A stretch of 64,000 nucleotides of DNA from Odiellus spinosus (Eukaryota; Arthropoda; Arachnida; Opiliones; Phalangiidae), in NCBI GenBank assembly GCA_963920705.1, contig CAWUCO010000074.1, positions 2,322,276-2,386,275 on the forward strand. The letters run 5' to 3'. Shown here piece after piece: positions 32,451 to 42,469 of this stretch (position 1 is its first letter; the number at the start of each line of letters is the position of its first letter). The notes beneath the pieces were generated by a model. That model saw only the letters and a program-made list of their open reading frames with translations, did no database searches and was not told the DNA's origin. The position numbers were made by a program, and so were the translations under genes.

Positions 32451-32669
32451 ATGCCGCAAGAACATTTTCTCTCCGACAAACAGACGATTGGAATAAGCGC
32501 TTCTGGCGATAGTTTCTTTATTCGTCGGAATGACGCCAAATCCGTTGTTCATCTTCAACTCCCGGTCTGGGAAAATATCTGGAGCTTAAGAGACGTTGTT
32601 AACGATTTCTTCGAAGACGTGTTACCACGCTTTCATACTCGATTACTGGAGAACTTTCAACTCGAATGA
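32451..32669 (+). CDS. Small ORF of Polinton 1 with beta-rich then Trp pattern
   Basis: The frame is open from 32418 (TTG); the first ATG is 32451. It reads a likely beta-strand set (IGISASGDSFFIRRND, VVHLQLPVW) followed by an acidic helical part (DVVNDFFEDVL) and ends LENFQLE. The strand-then-Trp pattern resembles a stretch in the minus-strand Polinton 2 gene near 59.55 kb, hinting at a shared small virion or DNA-binding protein (weak inference). No family assigned. Confidence 0.35.
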   Translation: MPQEHFLSDKQTIGISASGDSFFIRRNDAKSVVHLQLPVWENIWSLRDVVNDFFEDVLPRFHTRLLENFQLE

Positions 32670-32687
32670 CATATTTCGGGAAGCGGA

Positions 32688-33142
32688 ATGAAGTTTATTG
32701 ATATTCGTCAATATACACCCGATGATACAAAATTCCGCGACTCGTGGTTTGCTACATCGAACTATTTACCTTTAGAAAAGATACATGGCTCAGACCTAAA
32801 CAGCTGAAACCGGAACTGGATGAAGAACGTCAAATTCAAACCCAAATGACGAGAAAGAATGGTTTGAAAGATCTGATTGTCGACAAAATTGGACATTATC
32901 TCTTCGAAGAAAAGGCTGGGAAGTTAGCCCAGGAATTTCCTTATCCTTACAACAGAAGTCTAGAATATGACAAAAGACGTGAGAAGGATTTGATCGAGGC
33001 CGTTCAAGCTTTAAACCGGGAAGATATCAGGTTTGAGTTTCTTGGTAAATACGGATCCGACAACTTTGAAGAATGGTATATGGAAATAATTAATGATATT
33101 GTAGACTTGAAAAACAATGTTTTTTGTGATTGTGTTGGATAA
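32688..33142 (+). pseudogene. Polinton 1 ORF upstream of integrase, frameshifted
   Basis: ATG 32688 starts KFIDIRQYT and soon stops; an overlapping frame (32744-33142, no ATG) then runs WLRPKQLKPELDEE, a charged middle, and ends FCDCVG. The FIDIRQY then W-LRPKQL order is faintly like PC4-type single-strand DNA-binding coactivators (low confidence). The reading frame must change between about 32740 and 32800. It lies about 50 bp upstream of the integrase. Confidence 0.35.
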
Positions 33143-33968
33143 AAATTATCAAATAACCTATTTGATTGTTTGATGTCATTATTACACATACTATGGTCAC
33201 GAAACGCGTAGCTCAAGATCTGGCCCGGATATATTACGATCCGCAACACCCCGCTAGTTTAGGGTCGTTAAAAAAACTGCAATCAGCTCTCCCTCGTGTT
33301 AAGACTCGAGACGTCATCACCTGGTCAAGGTCTCAACCAGCCTATACAAAACATAGAAATCGAAGAAAAAGGTTTCCGAGAAATAAAACTTTTGTTAATA
33401 ATAAAGACGAAATATTCCAAGCGGATCTGGTAGATCTACCCCAGTTGGCCAAATTCAACAATAGATATCGATATATTTTAACGGTTATTGACGTGCTATC
33501 GCGCTACGCTTGGGCTAAACCACTCAAGAAAAAAACAGCTAACGAAATTATTCCGGCTCTCGAATCAATTTTTCGAGAACGAACTCCTTTAAAGTTGAAT
33601 ACAGACGCGGGTACCGAATTTATTAATAAAGAAGTTCAAGCTTATTTAAAACGAAAAGGGGTCCTCTGGTACGTTAGTTATGGTAATATAAAATGTGGGA
33701 TCATAGAACGACGGAATAGAACTTTAAAAAGCCGAATGTTTCGACTTATGACCAAGAATCAGGATTATAATTACTCGAAACATTTACAAAAATTGGTTGA
33801 TGGTTACAATCAAACTGTCCATTCAACCATTGGGATGGCCCCCAAAGATGTTACTATAAATAACGAACATCTTGTCTGGAAAAGATTATACATGAATAGA
33901 AGCGTAAAAAGAAAAGTCCCAAAGTTACGAGTCGGTGATTTGGTTAGAATAGCGGCTGATAAATTTTT

Positions 33969-34032
33969 ACCTCCCCGACTGAACTTTAGTTCAGGGGGAG
34001 GTTTTACACTGGTCGTGTCTGTGTGTGTGTGT

Positions 34033-34064
<32 letters not shown>

Positions 34065-36790
34065 CACTTCCTGTGTAAGCGGATATCCTGTGTAAGCGGA
34101 AATCACGTGACCTAGCTCGTGGAGTCAAAAGTCTAGAGACATTATCATACCAGCTTATCGTTCAATTCCGTTTAACGGGAATTACCTCCTTTAAGCGTGG
34201 CTGCCACAATGAGTTTCAGGTGTCGTGCAATTATATACAACAGGACGTCTCCAATTGTATATTATCGCATGCCACCATCCACTTTCCGGTCAAACCTCGA
34301 TGCTGGACAGTTGAAGGCGATTATACGCAATGGGACGTCTCCCACTGTTATAATCACCTCCGACCATCCTCACACCAAGGTCCAACCTCTAGTGTCCGAT
34401 CTCAGCGGGCCATATTAGCGAGGCGTCCCTCACTAATATAGTCCACATCAACCTTCCACTCCAGTCATCTCCTCCCTCTACGGGTCTTTGTGGTGCAGTA
34501 ACCGAATGCCTAGGGTTACGATAAACGTCTAGACGTTGAGAAGGGGGGGTTTTCCCCAACTCTTCTCGGTTACTCGCTCGGTGAATAAAGGTTAGCGAAA
34601 GCTATATATACCCCTTTTCCATGCCCTAACTATTTTGGCCTTATGCCGCGATATCTTTTAGTGAAGCGTATAATTCATTTAAATTTTAATTTAATATAAT
34701 AATATTGTTAAACTGAATCTAATTAATAAAGAAGCTGAAAAATCAATTAAAAATTCGAGATAGTTTAGAAGATATTTAAGAAATTTCCCAAAAATTTAAT
34801 GAAATGTGACCGTTTAATACCAGCTTGAGTTGGCAACACGCGCTTAGCTGTTTTCCATATATCATTTAGTCCAAAAAGCAAAGGTATAACGGGCAGTATA
34901 GGCTTAGTCTTGCTGCAAACTTGGGGTGGATTGAAGAATCTAAATAAAAGTGCGTTTACACCGTCCACTGAATTCGAATTAATACAGACAAAGGTACTTT
35001 GACAAAATTTGATAAGACTTCTTTCGGTACGAGAGTTTCTCTAGTTAAACACAGATTTAAATAATGAAATATTGATAAATTATATGAAGTAATAGAGAGT
35101 AAGGTGCCTGAATTGGTTACAAAAGGGTGAAACCATAAGCTTAGCCTATTTTTATTAATTGCTTCAAAATGATAAACAAAAATTTTATTTCTTAAACAGT
35201 AGAATGATAAGGAATATCCATTGAGTTCGAGCTAATAGAGAGAAAGTATAGTTTATTGTTTACGAGTGCTTCTCTTAGTTAAACAAAGATTTAATGAAAT
35301 GTGACCGTTTAATACCAGCTTGAGTTGGCAACACGCGCTAAGCTGTTTTCCATATATCATTTAGTCCAAAAAGCAAAGGTATAACGGGCAGTATAGGCTA
35401 AGGCTTGCTGCAAACTTGGGGTGGATTGAAGAATCTAAATAAAGGTACGTTTACACGGGCATCCAAGATAGAAACGACATAAGATTTAAAGCTGAGGCGG
35501 ATTGATACAAAATGTTAAACCTCTTAAGAAAAATTATAGTCGTGAAAACTCCCCTTGGACAGAAGTACAGTAGGTTTCCCGTGTTTAAAAAAACATCAGT
35601 TTTGAATAAAAAATGGTTATCTGATGTTGGAAAAAATAGGCTTCAGATTTCTCCACTATAAAACCAAGAAACATTTCCGATTATTTTCATAATCAAAAGA
35701 AGCCGTGTAGAGTGAGACCAGACGAAAGAGAGCTATAGTGACTTAAGTGAGAAAATCAACCAGCGCAGAATGTCATCACCATTTGAAGTCAACAGAGCAG
35801 CGACACGGCTTTCATTTATCACCAGAAAGAGACGGCCTGGCTACGAAGAATTGAAACACGCAAGCAGTGAGTGTTTTCGGACTCGACATATGAGATTCTT
35901 ACAGTCAGTAGAAGCTCAACAGTTCTTCATACGGCCTCGTTATTCTAAACATAAAAGGAGCTATTCAAGTATAAATATTAACGGTATGGAAATTAGTCTA
36001 TTTCAGTATTCAAGATATTTTTTTTATCATAGGAGTGGAAGCTAACGTCTTGTCAGCCGGTTTGGAAAATAACCTCTCGACCAGCTCAATCCTTTGATTC
36101 TTCCAATGACTGGGATCACTTGCATGATGAAAATATCAGTAATGGTCCTCTATTAGCACGTCATAACAAGAATTTTAGACGAAAACTGTACCGGAAGTAA
36201 TTGCCGATCATCTACCGAAAATGGGTTGTAAATGGAACATTCAGTCTACAATATTTCTTGGTTTGTCTAAGAGGAACTTGCTACAAAATCTTCGTCGTTT
36301 TAATTCCTTGTCTTCATTGCCATCCCAGACTAAATCCTTCGTCTTTATCAAATCAGTGGATTATCTCAAAGATAATCACACAGTACAGCCTATGCTCTAA
36401 TGATAATTTATATTATAAGAACATGTATTTTACATATTTATTTAGAAAATAAATTTCATTTGGTGTGTCAATTATGAACTCTACGCCATGCCGCATATAA
36501 TTATGGGTAACGCAGGACATTTCATTTGGTGTGTATATTAGAGTCTACGACCTGCCGCATATAATTATGGGTAACGCATGACATTCTTTTGCATTCTCTG
36601 TATCCTTGAGGTTAAGGGAAAATACTTATACTCCGTAAAATAGAGAATAATGATTGAAATGCACGCTGTTTCCTCTACTCATCCAATACTCTACATTTCT
36701 TTTCATCTTTTATTTTAGGTAGGGTTAGGTTAGGTTAGATTACCTTAACGTCGGGGTCGGGGAGGTTATATTTTGGTTTCCCAACTTGTT
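33969..36790 (+). mobile_element. Hairpin-ended repeat family, copy A (full length, inside integrase)
   Basis: Left end: subterminal repeat ACCTCCCCGAC (33969-33979) within a hairpin (arms CCTCCCC...CTGAAC and GTTCAG...GGGGAGG), then a GT microsatellite (34015-34063). Right end: GTCGGGGAGGT (36756-36766, the inverse of the left repeat) and CCCAACTTGTT to 36790. The interior has a duplicated block with 495-bp offset (34801 onward and 35296 onward), the TATA box near 35657, the small gene, and two 66-bp tandem units. Both flanks are integrase codons, so boundaries are well fixed. Subterminal inverted repeats, end palindrome, microsatellite core and T-rich insertion site together resemble Helentron-associated elements (inference). 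Confidence 0.8.
35770..36217 (+). CDS. Repeat-borne small gene, copy A
   Basis: ATG 35770 opens a frame of 91 codons (start SSPFEVNRAATRL; then KRRPGYEELKHASS, basic FIRPRYSKHKRSYSS). A donor-like GTGAGT occurs right after the HASS codons near 35868, and an acceptor-like cttgtcag near 36055. A second frame follows (PVWKITSRPAQ, SSNDWDHLHDENISNG) to a TAA at about 36200. The TATA box tataaaacc near 35657 precedes it and aaaataaattt near 36447 follows. Two-exon structure is inferred from conservation among copies A, C and D. Product small and basic; function unknown. Confidence 0.5.
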
Positions 36791-36869
36791 GTTATTAAAA
36801 AAGTCTTATTTCGAGATCCGCCCGCTTACGTCATACAAGACGAAAATGATGAAATAATTAAAGGTAGAT

Positions 36870-38522
36870 CAAAATTGACGGTCTATATGGGCAAGAAATT
36901 TTCGAATTCATGGGTTGTGTTTCCACGGATGCCCCACTTGCTTCAAAACAAATAGACGGCAGACGTTACAGTGTGACCCGAGTCAGACCATGACCACGAG
37001 GTACGTTCGAACCGTAAAGACCCTTAAAAAATTGCAATCTCTTGGCTATCAAGTTACTGTAATGTGGGAATGTGAGTGGACCCTCCAAAAGAAAAATAAC
37101 CCTGAAATCGAATCATTATTGTCGCGGGAGGATATCAAAATTAAAGTTATGAGTCCTTTAAACCCTCGCGACGCATTTTACGGAGGGAGGACAAATGCGC
37201 TGAAATTATACCACAAGGTAGATGGCGCTGACAAGTAACTATATCTCGATGTGACGTCACTTTATCCCTTTGTAAATAAAACAGGAAAAACGCCGCTCGG
37301 GCATCCTCAGATCCTGTTAAACCACATTCCTGACATATTTTCCTTTGAAGGTCTATTAAAGTGTGAAGTGCTCCCCTCTAAAAATTTGTTTCACCCAGTT
37401 CTTCCATTTAAAATAATGGAAAACTCGTATTTACCCTCTGCTATACCTGTGCCGTAACAAAATATCAGGGGGACTGTAACCATCCCGATGATTTGAGAAA
37501 ATTCACAGGGGTGGGGGTAGTAGATGAGCTTAGGCATGTCGTTAACAGAAATTACGTCATCTTGCGATCATTTGAGGCTTGGTCTTACTAAGTTACGCAA
37601 TACGATAAAGAAACGGGGGAAGGAGGCCTCTTTCGCCCCTATATACACGCGTTTCTAGTCTTAAAAGCGCAGGCCTGTGGTTTCCTCTCCGACTGGTCCC
37701 ACACAAGAGGATAAAAAAAAGTACGTTAAAAATTTTAAAGATGTTGAAGGGGTGCAGCTAGATTTCAATCAAATAGCTAAGAATGAGGGTCTCCGCAGTC
37801 TCTCTCCTAATTTTTTTGAACAGTTTCTGGGGCAAACAAGGCCAGAAGACCCTTACTACCGAGAGCGAGCTTATAAAAGAACCTAGTAAGTTATACGCCC
37901 TACTTTTGAGCCCTGACATAGAGGTAAAATCAATTCTACCTATTAATGATGAAACTATTCTCATAAAATACGCCCCGACTGTTGAAAATGAAACCGTCCT
38001 TAAACATGGCAACGTAACGTTGGCCGCTTATACCACAGCGTTAGCACGCCTAGAATTACTCAAATACCTCGAGATGGTCGGCAGACACGCATATTATACA
38101 GATACCGACTCCCTGATATTCTTAGCACCAGGTGGGTAGTCAATAATAAAGACCGGAAGAATGAGCTCGAATGCTATGGTCCCCGAGCGTTCATTTCTGA
38201 ACTCGTATGTGGGGGGCCCAAAAACGACTCTATTCGCATTCACAACCCCGACACCAATGAATACCACGACGTTACTAAGCTCAAAGGTTTCAGGATCAAT
38301 GCGTTCAATGATAAAATAATTAATTTTGAAAATCTGAAACGATTGGTGGATGTCGGGGGTGAAAAGGTAGAGGGGTATCATGTACCAATCCCAAAACAAA
38401 TTAGAAGGTTGAATGATCACACACTAATATCTGTTAACGAAAAGAAAATATATCGGTCAGTTGTTGACAAGGTCAAAGTACTGCCAAATTTAGAAACTGT
38501 ACCATACGGGTATGTTGACTAG
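36870..38522 (+). pseudogene. POLB: Polinton type-B DNA polymerase, C-terminal half only
   Basis: Begins abruptly near 36885 (EFMGC, then FHGCPTCFKTN at 36921-36955), next to the integrase tail. The terminal-protein and exonuclease regions are absent. It continues LQSLGYQVTVMWECEW, RDAFYGGRTNALK and motif A (DVTSLYP, near 37250). Motif B follows (LNSFWGKQGQ, near 37815), then motif C (YTDTDSLIF, near 38098), and a C-terminus ending LPYGY-type PYGYVD at the TAG 38520-38522. A TAA at 37237-37239 sits just before motif A, and at least three frame changes follow. It is a protein-primed viral/organellar type-B polymerase by family; the missing half implies a large deletion between integrase and polymerase. 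Confidence 0.85.
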
Positions 38523-38859
38523 TTAAACGTATATAAAAAATGTATTAACTGTAAATATAATGTATGAAAAATGTATTAACAGATCTGTATATGTCATAAG
38601 AATTTTGAAAATTAAATTTGACTATCAAAAAAAAAGATTTTTGTGAGACTTTGTCTTTGAAACTGTGATTTTTATTTATGTTGAAGCCGATTTTAAGCCT
38701 ATCTTTTTCTAGGACAACTACAGTAGAAGCCGGAGGGTACCGGAATGTTCGCTTACACTCGGTACGTTACCAAATCAATATAGGGTTAGGGGAGGGGGGA
38801 AATGACGGGTTTATGCCTGCCAATGATGGATTTTAGGGGGGAAGGGGGAGGGGTGACCT

Positions 38860-38899
38860 GCATGCCAATGGTGGATTAGGAGATCCACCATTGGCATGC
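38860..38899. terminator. Perfect 17-bp hairpin downstream of the polymerase
   Basis: GCATGCCAATGGTGGAT, a 6-nt loop (taggag), then ATCCACCATTGGCATGC. A degraded half copy (atgcctgccaatgatggatt) lies 45 bp upstream, and a TATA-like gttataaaagtataaa follows at about 38910. It could be a transcript-end structure, an element terminus or a separate small repeat. The terminator label is tentative. Confidence 0.5.
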
Positions 38900-39056
38900 C
38901 TCATCTCTGTTATAAAAGTATAAATTGTAGGAAAGCCTGTACGTTTTGGCCTTGACAGAAATCAAGTTTCCAACACTTGCCAACATGAAGACAACGTACG
39001 CCGCGCATGTTCACGATATTATTATATTGATGAGATTATATCGAGACTTCAAGTGT

Positions 39057-39208
39057 CATTAGACAGTGATTTAACTCTGAAATAAGGAATTACCTAATTT
39101 AAATCAATCTCCTCGTTACAGGGTATCCGACGTTTAAATCATCGTGCGTAACGATTAAATTAAAGTAAAAGGAAACTCCTTATTTCAGAGTTATATCACT
39201 GTCTAATG
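39057..39208. mobile_element. MITE, about 150 bp
   Basis: Left arm CATTAGACAGTGATTTAACT plus ctgaaataaggaatt; the right arm is the reverse complement with few differences (ctccttatttcagagttata plus tcactgtctaatg). Arms are about 35 bp around an 80-bp centre. No clear target duplication. Confidence 0.8.
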
Positions 39209-39229
39209 GCCCTTAAAAGGGGCATTTAT

Positions 39230-39690
39230 TTCTCATTGAAAGCTTATGGTTGCGATAGGGCCTCTACGATTTTCCCAAAAGCCGCTGCCATCCTTGACTG
39301 CGACTGGCAAGAAGCTTCCACGAGTTTTTCGAAACCCACCGACATCCTTGAATGTGACTCGCAACGATGCTACAAATATAGCTTGACGTCGCTTGCTATT
39401 CCCTCCACCGCCACACGCATAGCTTCTATCTCTCTATTCGCAGCCTCGTAAGTCTTTCCAAGAGAAATCGCAGCACGCTAGTAAGGAGTGCGCTTATTTC
39501 GGGCCTTATTTTTCTTACGTTCATCATTTAAAGCTGTGAAGTTGTTAAAGTTTTAATTAGTGAAAAAAAGAAAAGAATAGGAAACATTTCCGTCAAGTTC
39601 TTCTCCGCTCGAAAACCCAACCAAATTTCTATGAGGTGGAGGTGGAGGGGCCGGTTTTTTTTGTTACACTGTTTTCCCCACTGGCGGTGC
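39230..39690 (-). pseudogene. Relic related to the proline-rich ORF at 1.45-1.85 kb
   Basis: Minus strand near 39690-39590 reads KKPAPPPPPHRN then FSSGEE, matching the Pro-rich part of the frame at 1450-1845. Further along the minus strand (39500-39230) a charged, Ala-rich stretch appears (KNKARNKR, TYEAANREIEAM). Stops interrupt it. Unknown transposon-type protein. Confidence 0.4.
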
Positions 39691-39699
39691 CTTCTTGCT

Positions 39700-40350
39700 C
39701 TATTACTCCTAATATCTAATTAAACAGTGTTCGCTGTTTGTTCATCAATATCGATGTATTTTACGATTGTTCAACCTTCTTTTGCAGCACTTACGAATCC
39801 ACAAATCCATCTATCTCTTATCATTGCCTTAGTTAAGATATATTATAGAACCAATCTAGTTGACCAGGGCCTCCTTAGCTGCGCCTTATCCTTATCAACG
39901 TTTTATTACAATTGCTCAACCTTCTTCTGCAGCACGTACGAAGCCACAAACCCATCTATCTCTTATCATTTGCTATCTTATTACATATTATAGATATAGA
40001 GAGAATCCAATATAGTCTCCCAATGCAAGCTTAATTGTTTGAGCGAAAACGAATATTCAACATGAAAAGGATTTGGTACGGTCTTTATTTCTCATGGGTC
40101 TTTGCTGTCGCCCTATAGAATGACTATATAATTTAAATTTTCCATAGGCCGAATTTATGTCTTTTTTGTGTAGTTTTTTATTTAATTTCTTAGAATGGCT
40201 TTCTTATTTCTCTGACCGTTAATTTTTATTTTTTTGACCCTTCATGGTTTTGAATTTTAATTTCAGCACATTTACTGCTTTGTCCTACCTTTGTTGGGTA
40301 TAAATGCACTTTTTAGTAGTGCGAAGCAAGCCAAAGATACGATTTAGTTT
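39700..40350 (+). repeat. Composite of two local repeat families
   Basis: 39700-40090 matches 27250-27650 (words attactcctaatatctaatt, gcagcacgtacgaagccaca), part of the 1.4-kb inverted-repeat element. 40110-40350 matches family F (gtataaatgcactttttag, gaatttatgtcttttttgtg). Non-coding. Confidence 0.65.
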
Positions 40351-40536
40351 AATTGCAGTTTTATTTAAATACCTTTCAATGCGATAAATGTACCTCTTCA
40401 TTCACGACACAGAGAACCTTAGTACAGCATGCACGATAGAGAACCTTAGTACAGCATGCACGATAAAGTAAAGCTCGTCTGCTCGTGTCATTCATGCGAC
40501 AAACTAATCTCTAAAGAATACGCCCTTATTAGGCAA

Positions 40537-41011
40537 CAGGGTTGCCACTGACCTGGAAAACCTGGAAAATTCAGGGAAATTTAAAATTGTCCAAAGGTCA
40601 GGGAATTTTCATATGATCCAAAAATAAAATTGTGGAATCTCATAGTATGGAAGCTTCCATAAATATGTGTAAAAAATTATTGTATGGAATCAGAGCGCTC
40701 AAAACATTTATGGAAAGTCAGTAAAAAGGAAAAAGAAAAAAATTATGAATACTTTATCACAGTATACTGTCTAACAGAACACCTATTTTTGGCGAGAGGT
40801 GATTCACACAAGGAAGAGCTCCCACGCGGATCTCTAGCAACCCTGGAGTTCCCATACAACACAATAAGGGCTTTATTTGGACAGTTATTGAAGAATAAAA
40901 TCTTTTTTACACTTGCAATTGCATATTACTACTAAATTAAACCTTAAAATTGGTCAGGGAAAACCTGGAAAAGTCAGGGAATTTTGTTATGAAAAATCTG
41001 TGGCAACCCTG
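40537..41011. mobile_element. hAT-like MITE, 475 bp
   Basis: Starts CAGGGTTGCCACTGACCTGG and ends ...GGCAACCCTG, with inverted words for (gaaaacctggaaaattcagg) on both sides. CAGGGTTGCCA ends are typical of a hAT subgroup. The expected 8-bp target duplication is not evident (left TTAGGCAA, right AACAACAC), so one flank may be rearranged. An internal 83-codon frame (40684-40935) is not recognised. Confidence 0.7.
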
Positions 41012-41039
41012 AACAACACATCCCTAACTACGGTATACC

Positions 41040-41700
41040 TTCAACATCGCGAACGTTATCGTCATTGTCTAGCGCACCGCCAAACTTGAGGAAACACCGA
41101 TGCTTGTCTTCGGATGACGAATCGCGACCCCCAAAACATGTCCGCACACTTACGACTAGCCCAACTGATCGTCCCCCGCCCCCACCTGTCCGTGCGCAGG
41201 GTGGGGGTAGTGTTCCATCCTTGTCGTGGTGATGGGGCCCGAGTTCTAGGATCCGTCCTGGTTCCGCGAATTGGAACACGGCCGTCTCGCCAACACCCGG
41301 CCGACTCGTAGGGGCCGCACTGCTGGCCCCTGGCAGCTCCCTCTGCCTTTGAGTCGGTCTTGTTGGGTCACGGTTGCATTGTATGACACTGCTGTGTGGA
41401 GCTCGGTCGCCAAGCCGTATCTCCGCCTTCTGCTGCCTTAGTCCCTCGGCACGTGTGTGCGGGAGCACTGGTCTGGTTACCTTCGGTTCTCGCTATTTGG
41501 ACTTGCTTCCCTTCCGGGCGTGGTTTCGCGTGCGGTACTTAAGTGGACAAATGATTAGTCGCACGGATTGGCTGGGGTGTTATGTACTTAGTTTACGGTG
41601 CACCCCCTTAACAATCCAAATGAGCCCAACTGATCGGTGGGAAGAATTCGAGATGCTCAGTGATGCTCTGTTTGCCATGCTGTTAACTGCTAATCTTATA
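41040..41700. other. GC-rich island of unknown origin
   Basis: Sharp change to GC-rich, CpG-rich sequence (e.g. cccccgcccccacctgtccg near 41175), returning to AT-rich at about 41700. Open frames exist on both strands (minus 41028-41468, 146 codons without a clear family; plus 41374-41715), but long frames are expected in GC-rich sequence. It could be a promoter-type CpG island, a retroelement leader or foreign insertion. No motif supports a gene. Confidence 0.4.
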
Positions 41701-41749
41701 AATAGATATAAATAATATATTACATCTCATATTATCGAAATTGTATCAT

Positions 41750-42465
41750 ATTCTTAAATGAAAGAAGTTCCAACCAAAGAAATTAAAACGTTTAAATGAA
41801 ATATTAACGGGATTTTAGGAATATTTCGTAAAATTTAAAAAGGTTTTATTGGGATTGTCGTAAACTTTAAAAAGGTTTTATTGGAATTGTAAAAATATAT
41901 TTATGATATGTTAGGGAAGTTTTAAGGAAACAATCAATGTTGGCTAGCTTGGGTTTGGTTACGATAGGTTAGATTACATTCGGATAGTTAAGATTAGGTT
42001 ATGTTAGGATATAGCACAATTTATTACAACTACAAAGAGAGGGCTTAAATTCCCCATTTTTTCCATATATTCCGCGATCTCCCTAAATAGGCTTTCCGAT
42101 ATATAAATTTAGTGCTAAAATGCATTCTTCATTAATCTATTATTGTGTTTATAGATAAGTGCGCGAGACACGTTATTGCAGGCATAGAACTGTAACGTTT
42201 CAAGTTTCTTAACTTTTTCCTAACGTTTTAGGATTGTATCTTAGTAATTACCTTGCCGTATTTCTAGCATCGATAGTTTCGGGTTGTTACGAAACAGATA
42301 ATTTCGGGGAGAGCTTAGTTTTCGGTTTCTCTCGGGCAACCGAGTGAAAAAATTGACCGAGGTATTTTAATTTAGTTTAACCGGACTCTGGATATTAATG
42401 GTGATAATGGTTGATCATCATTTGCGGATTATAAATTGAACCTTAATTTTTGGTTAGTTAGTTAT
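41750..42465. other. AT-rich interval, no gene recognised
   Basis: Contains two copies of aaactttaaaaaggttttat-type sequence near 41835-41885 and TTAGG-like words near 41960-42005. No coding content. Confidence 0.5.
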
Positions 42466-42469
42466 AATA

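Larger units (their letters stand above)
33193..36885 (+). pseudogene. INT: Polinton integrase, split by a 2.8-kb insertion
   Basis: The first part, 33193-33968, starts at ATG (VTKRVAQDLARIYYD) and has the N-terminal DPQHPASLG block and an rve catalytic core. Catalytic residues are visible: D in FQADLVDL (about 33424), D in NTDAGTEF (about 33604) and E in IERRNRTLK (about 33708). The chromodomain-like C-terminus begins (PKLRVGDLVRIAADK), then copy A of the hairpin-ended repeat interrupts it at 33969. Coding resumes at about 36791 with VIKKVLFRDPPAYVIQD and ends near 36885. The enzyme would insert the element into host DNA; the insertion kills it, though the catalytic core is intact. Confidence 0.85.

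Noticed and set aside
33990-34106. Extended integrase tail and a minus-strand ORF rich in Thr-His
   Set aside because: Both are read through the GT microsatellite of copy A, not element coding sequence.
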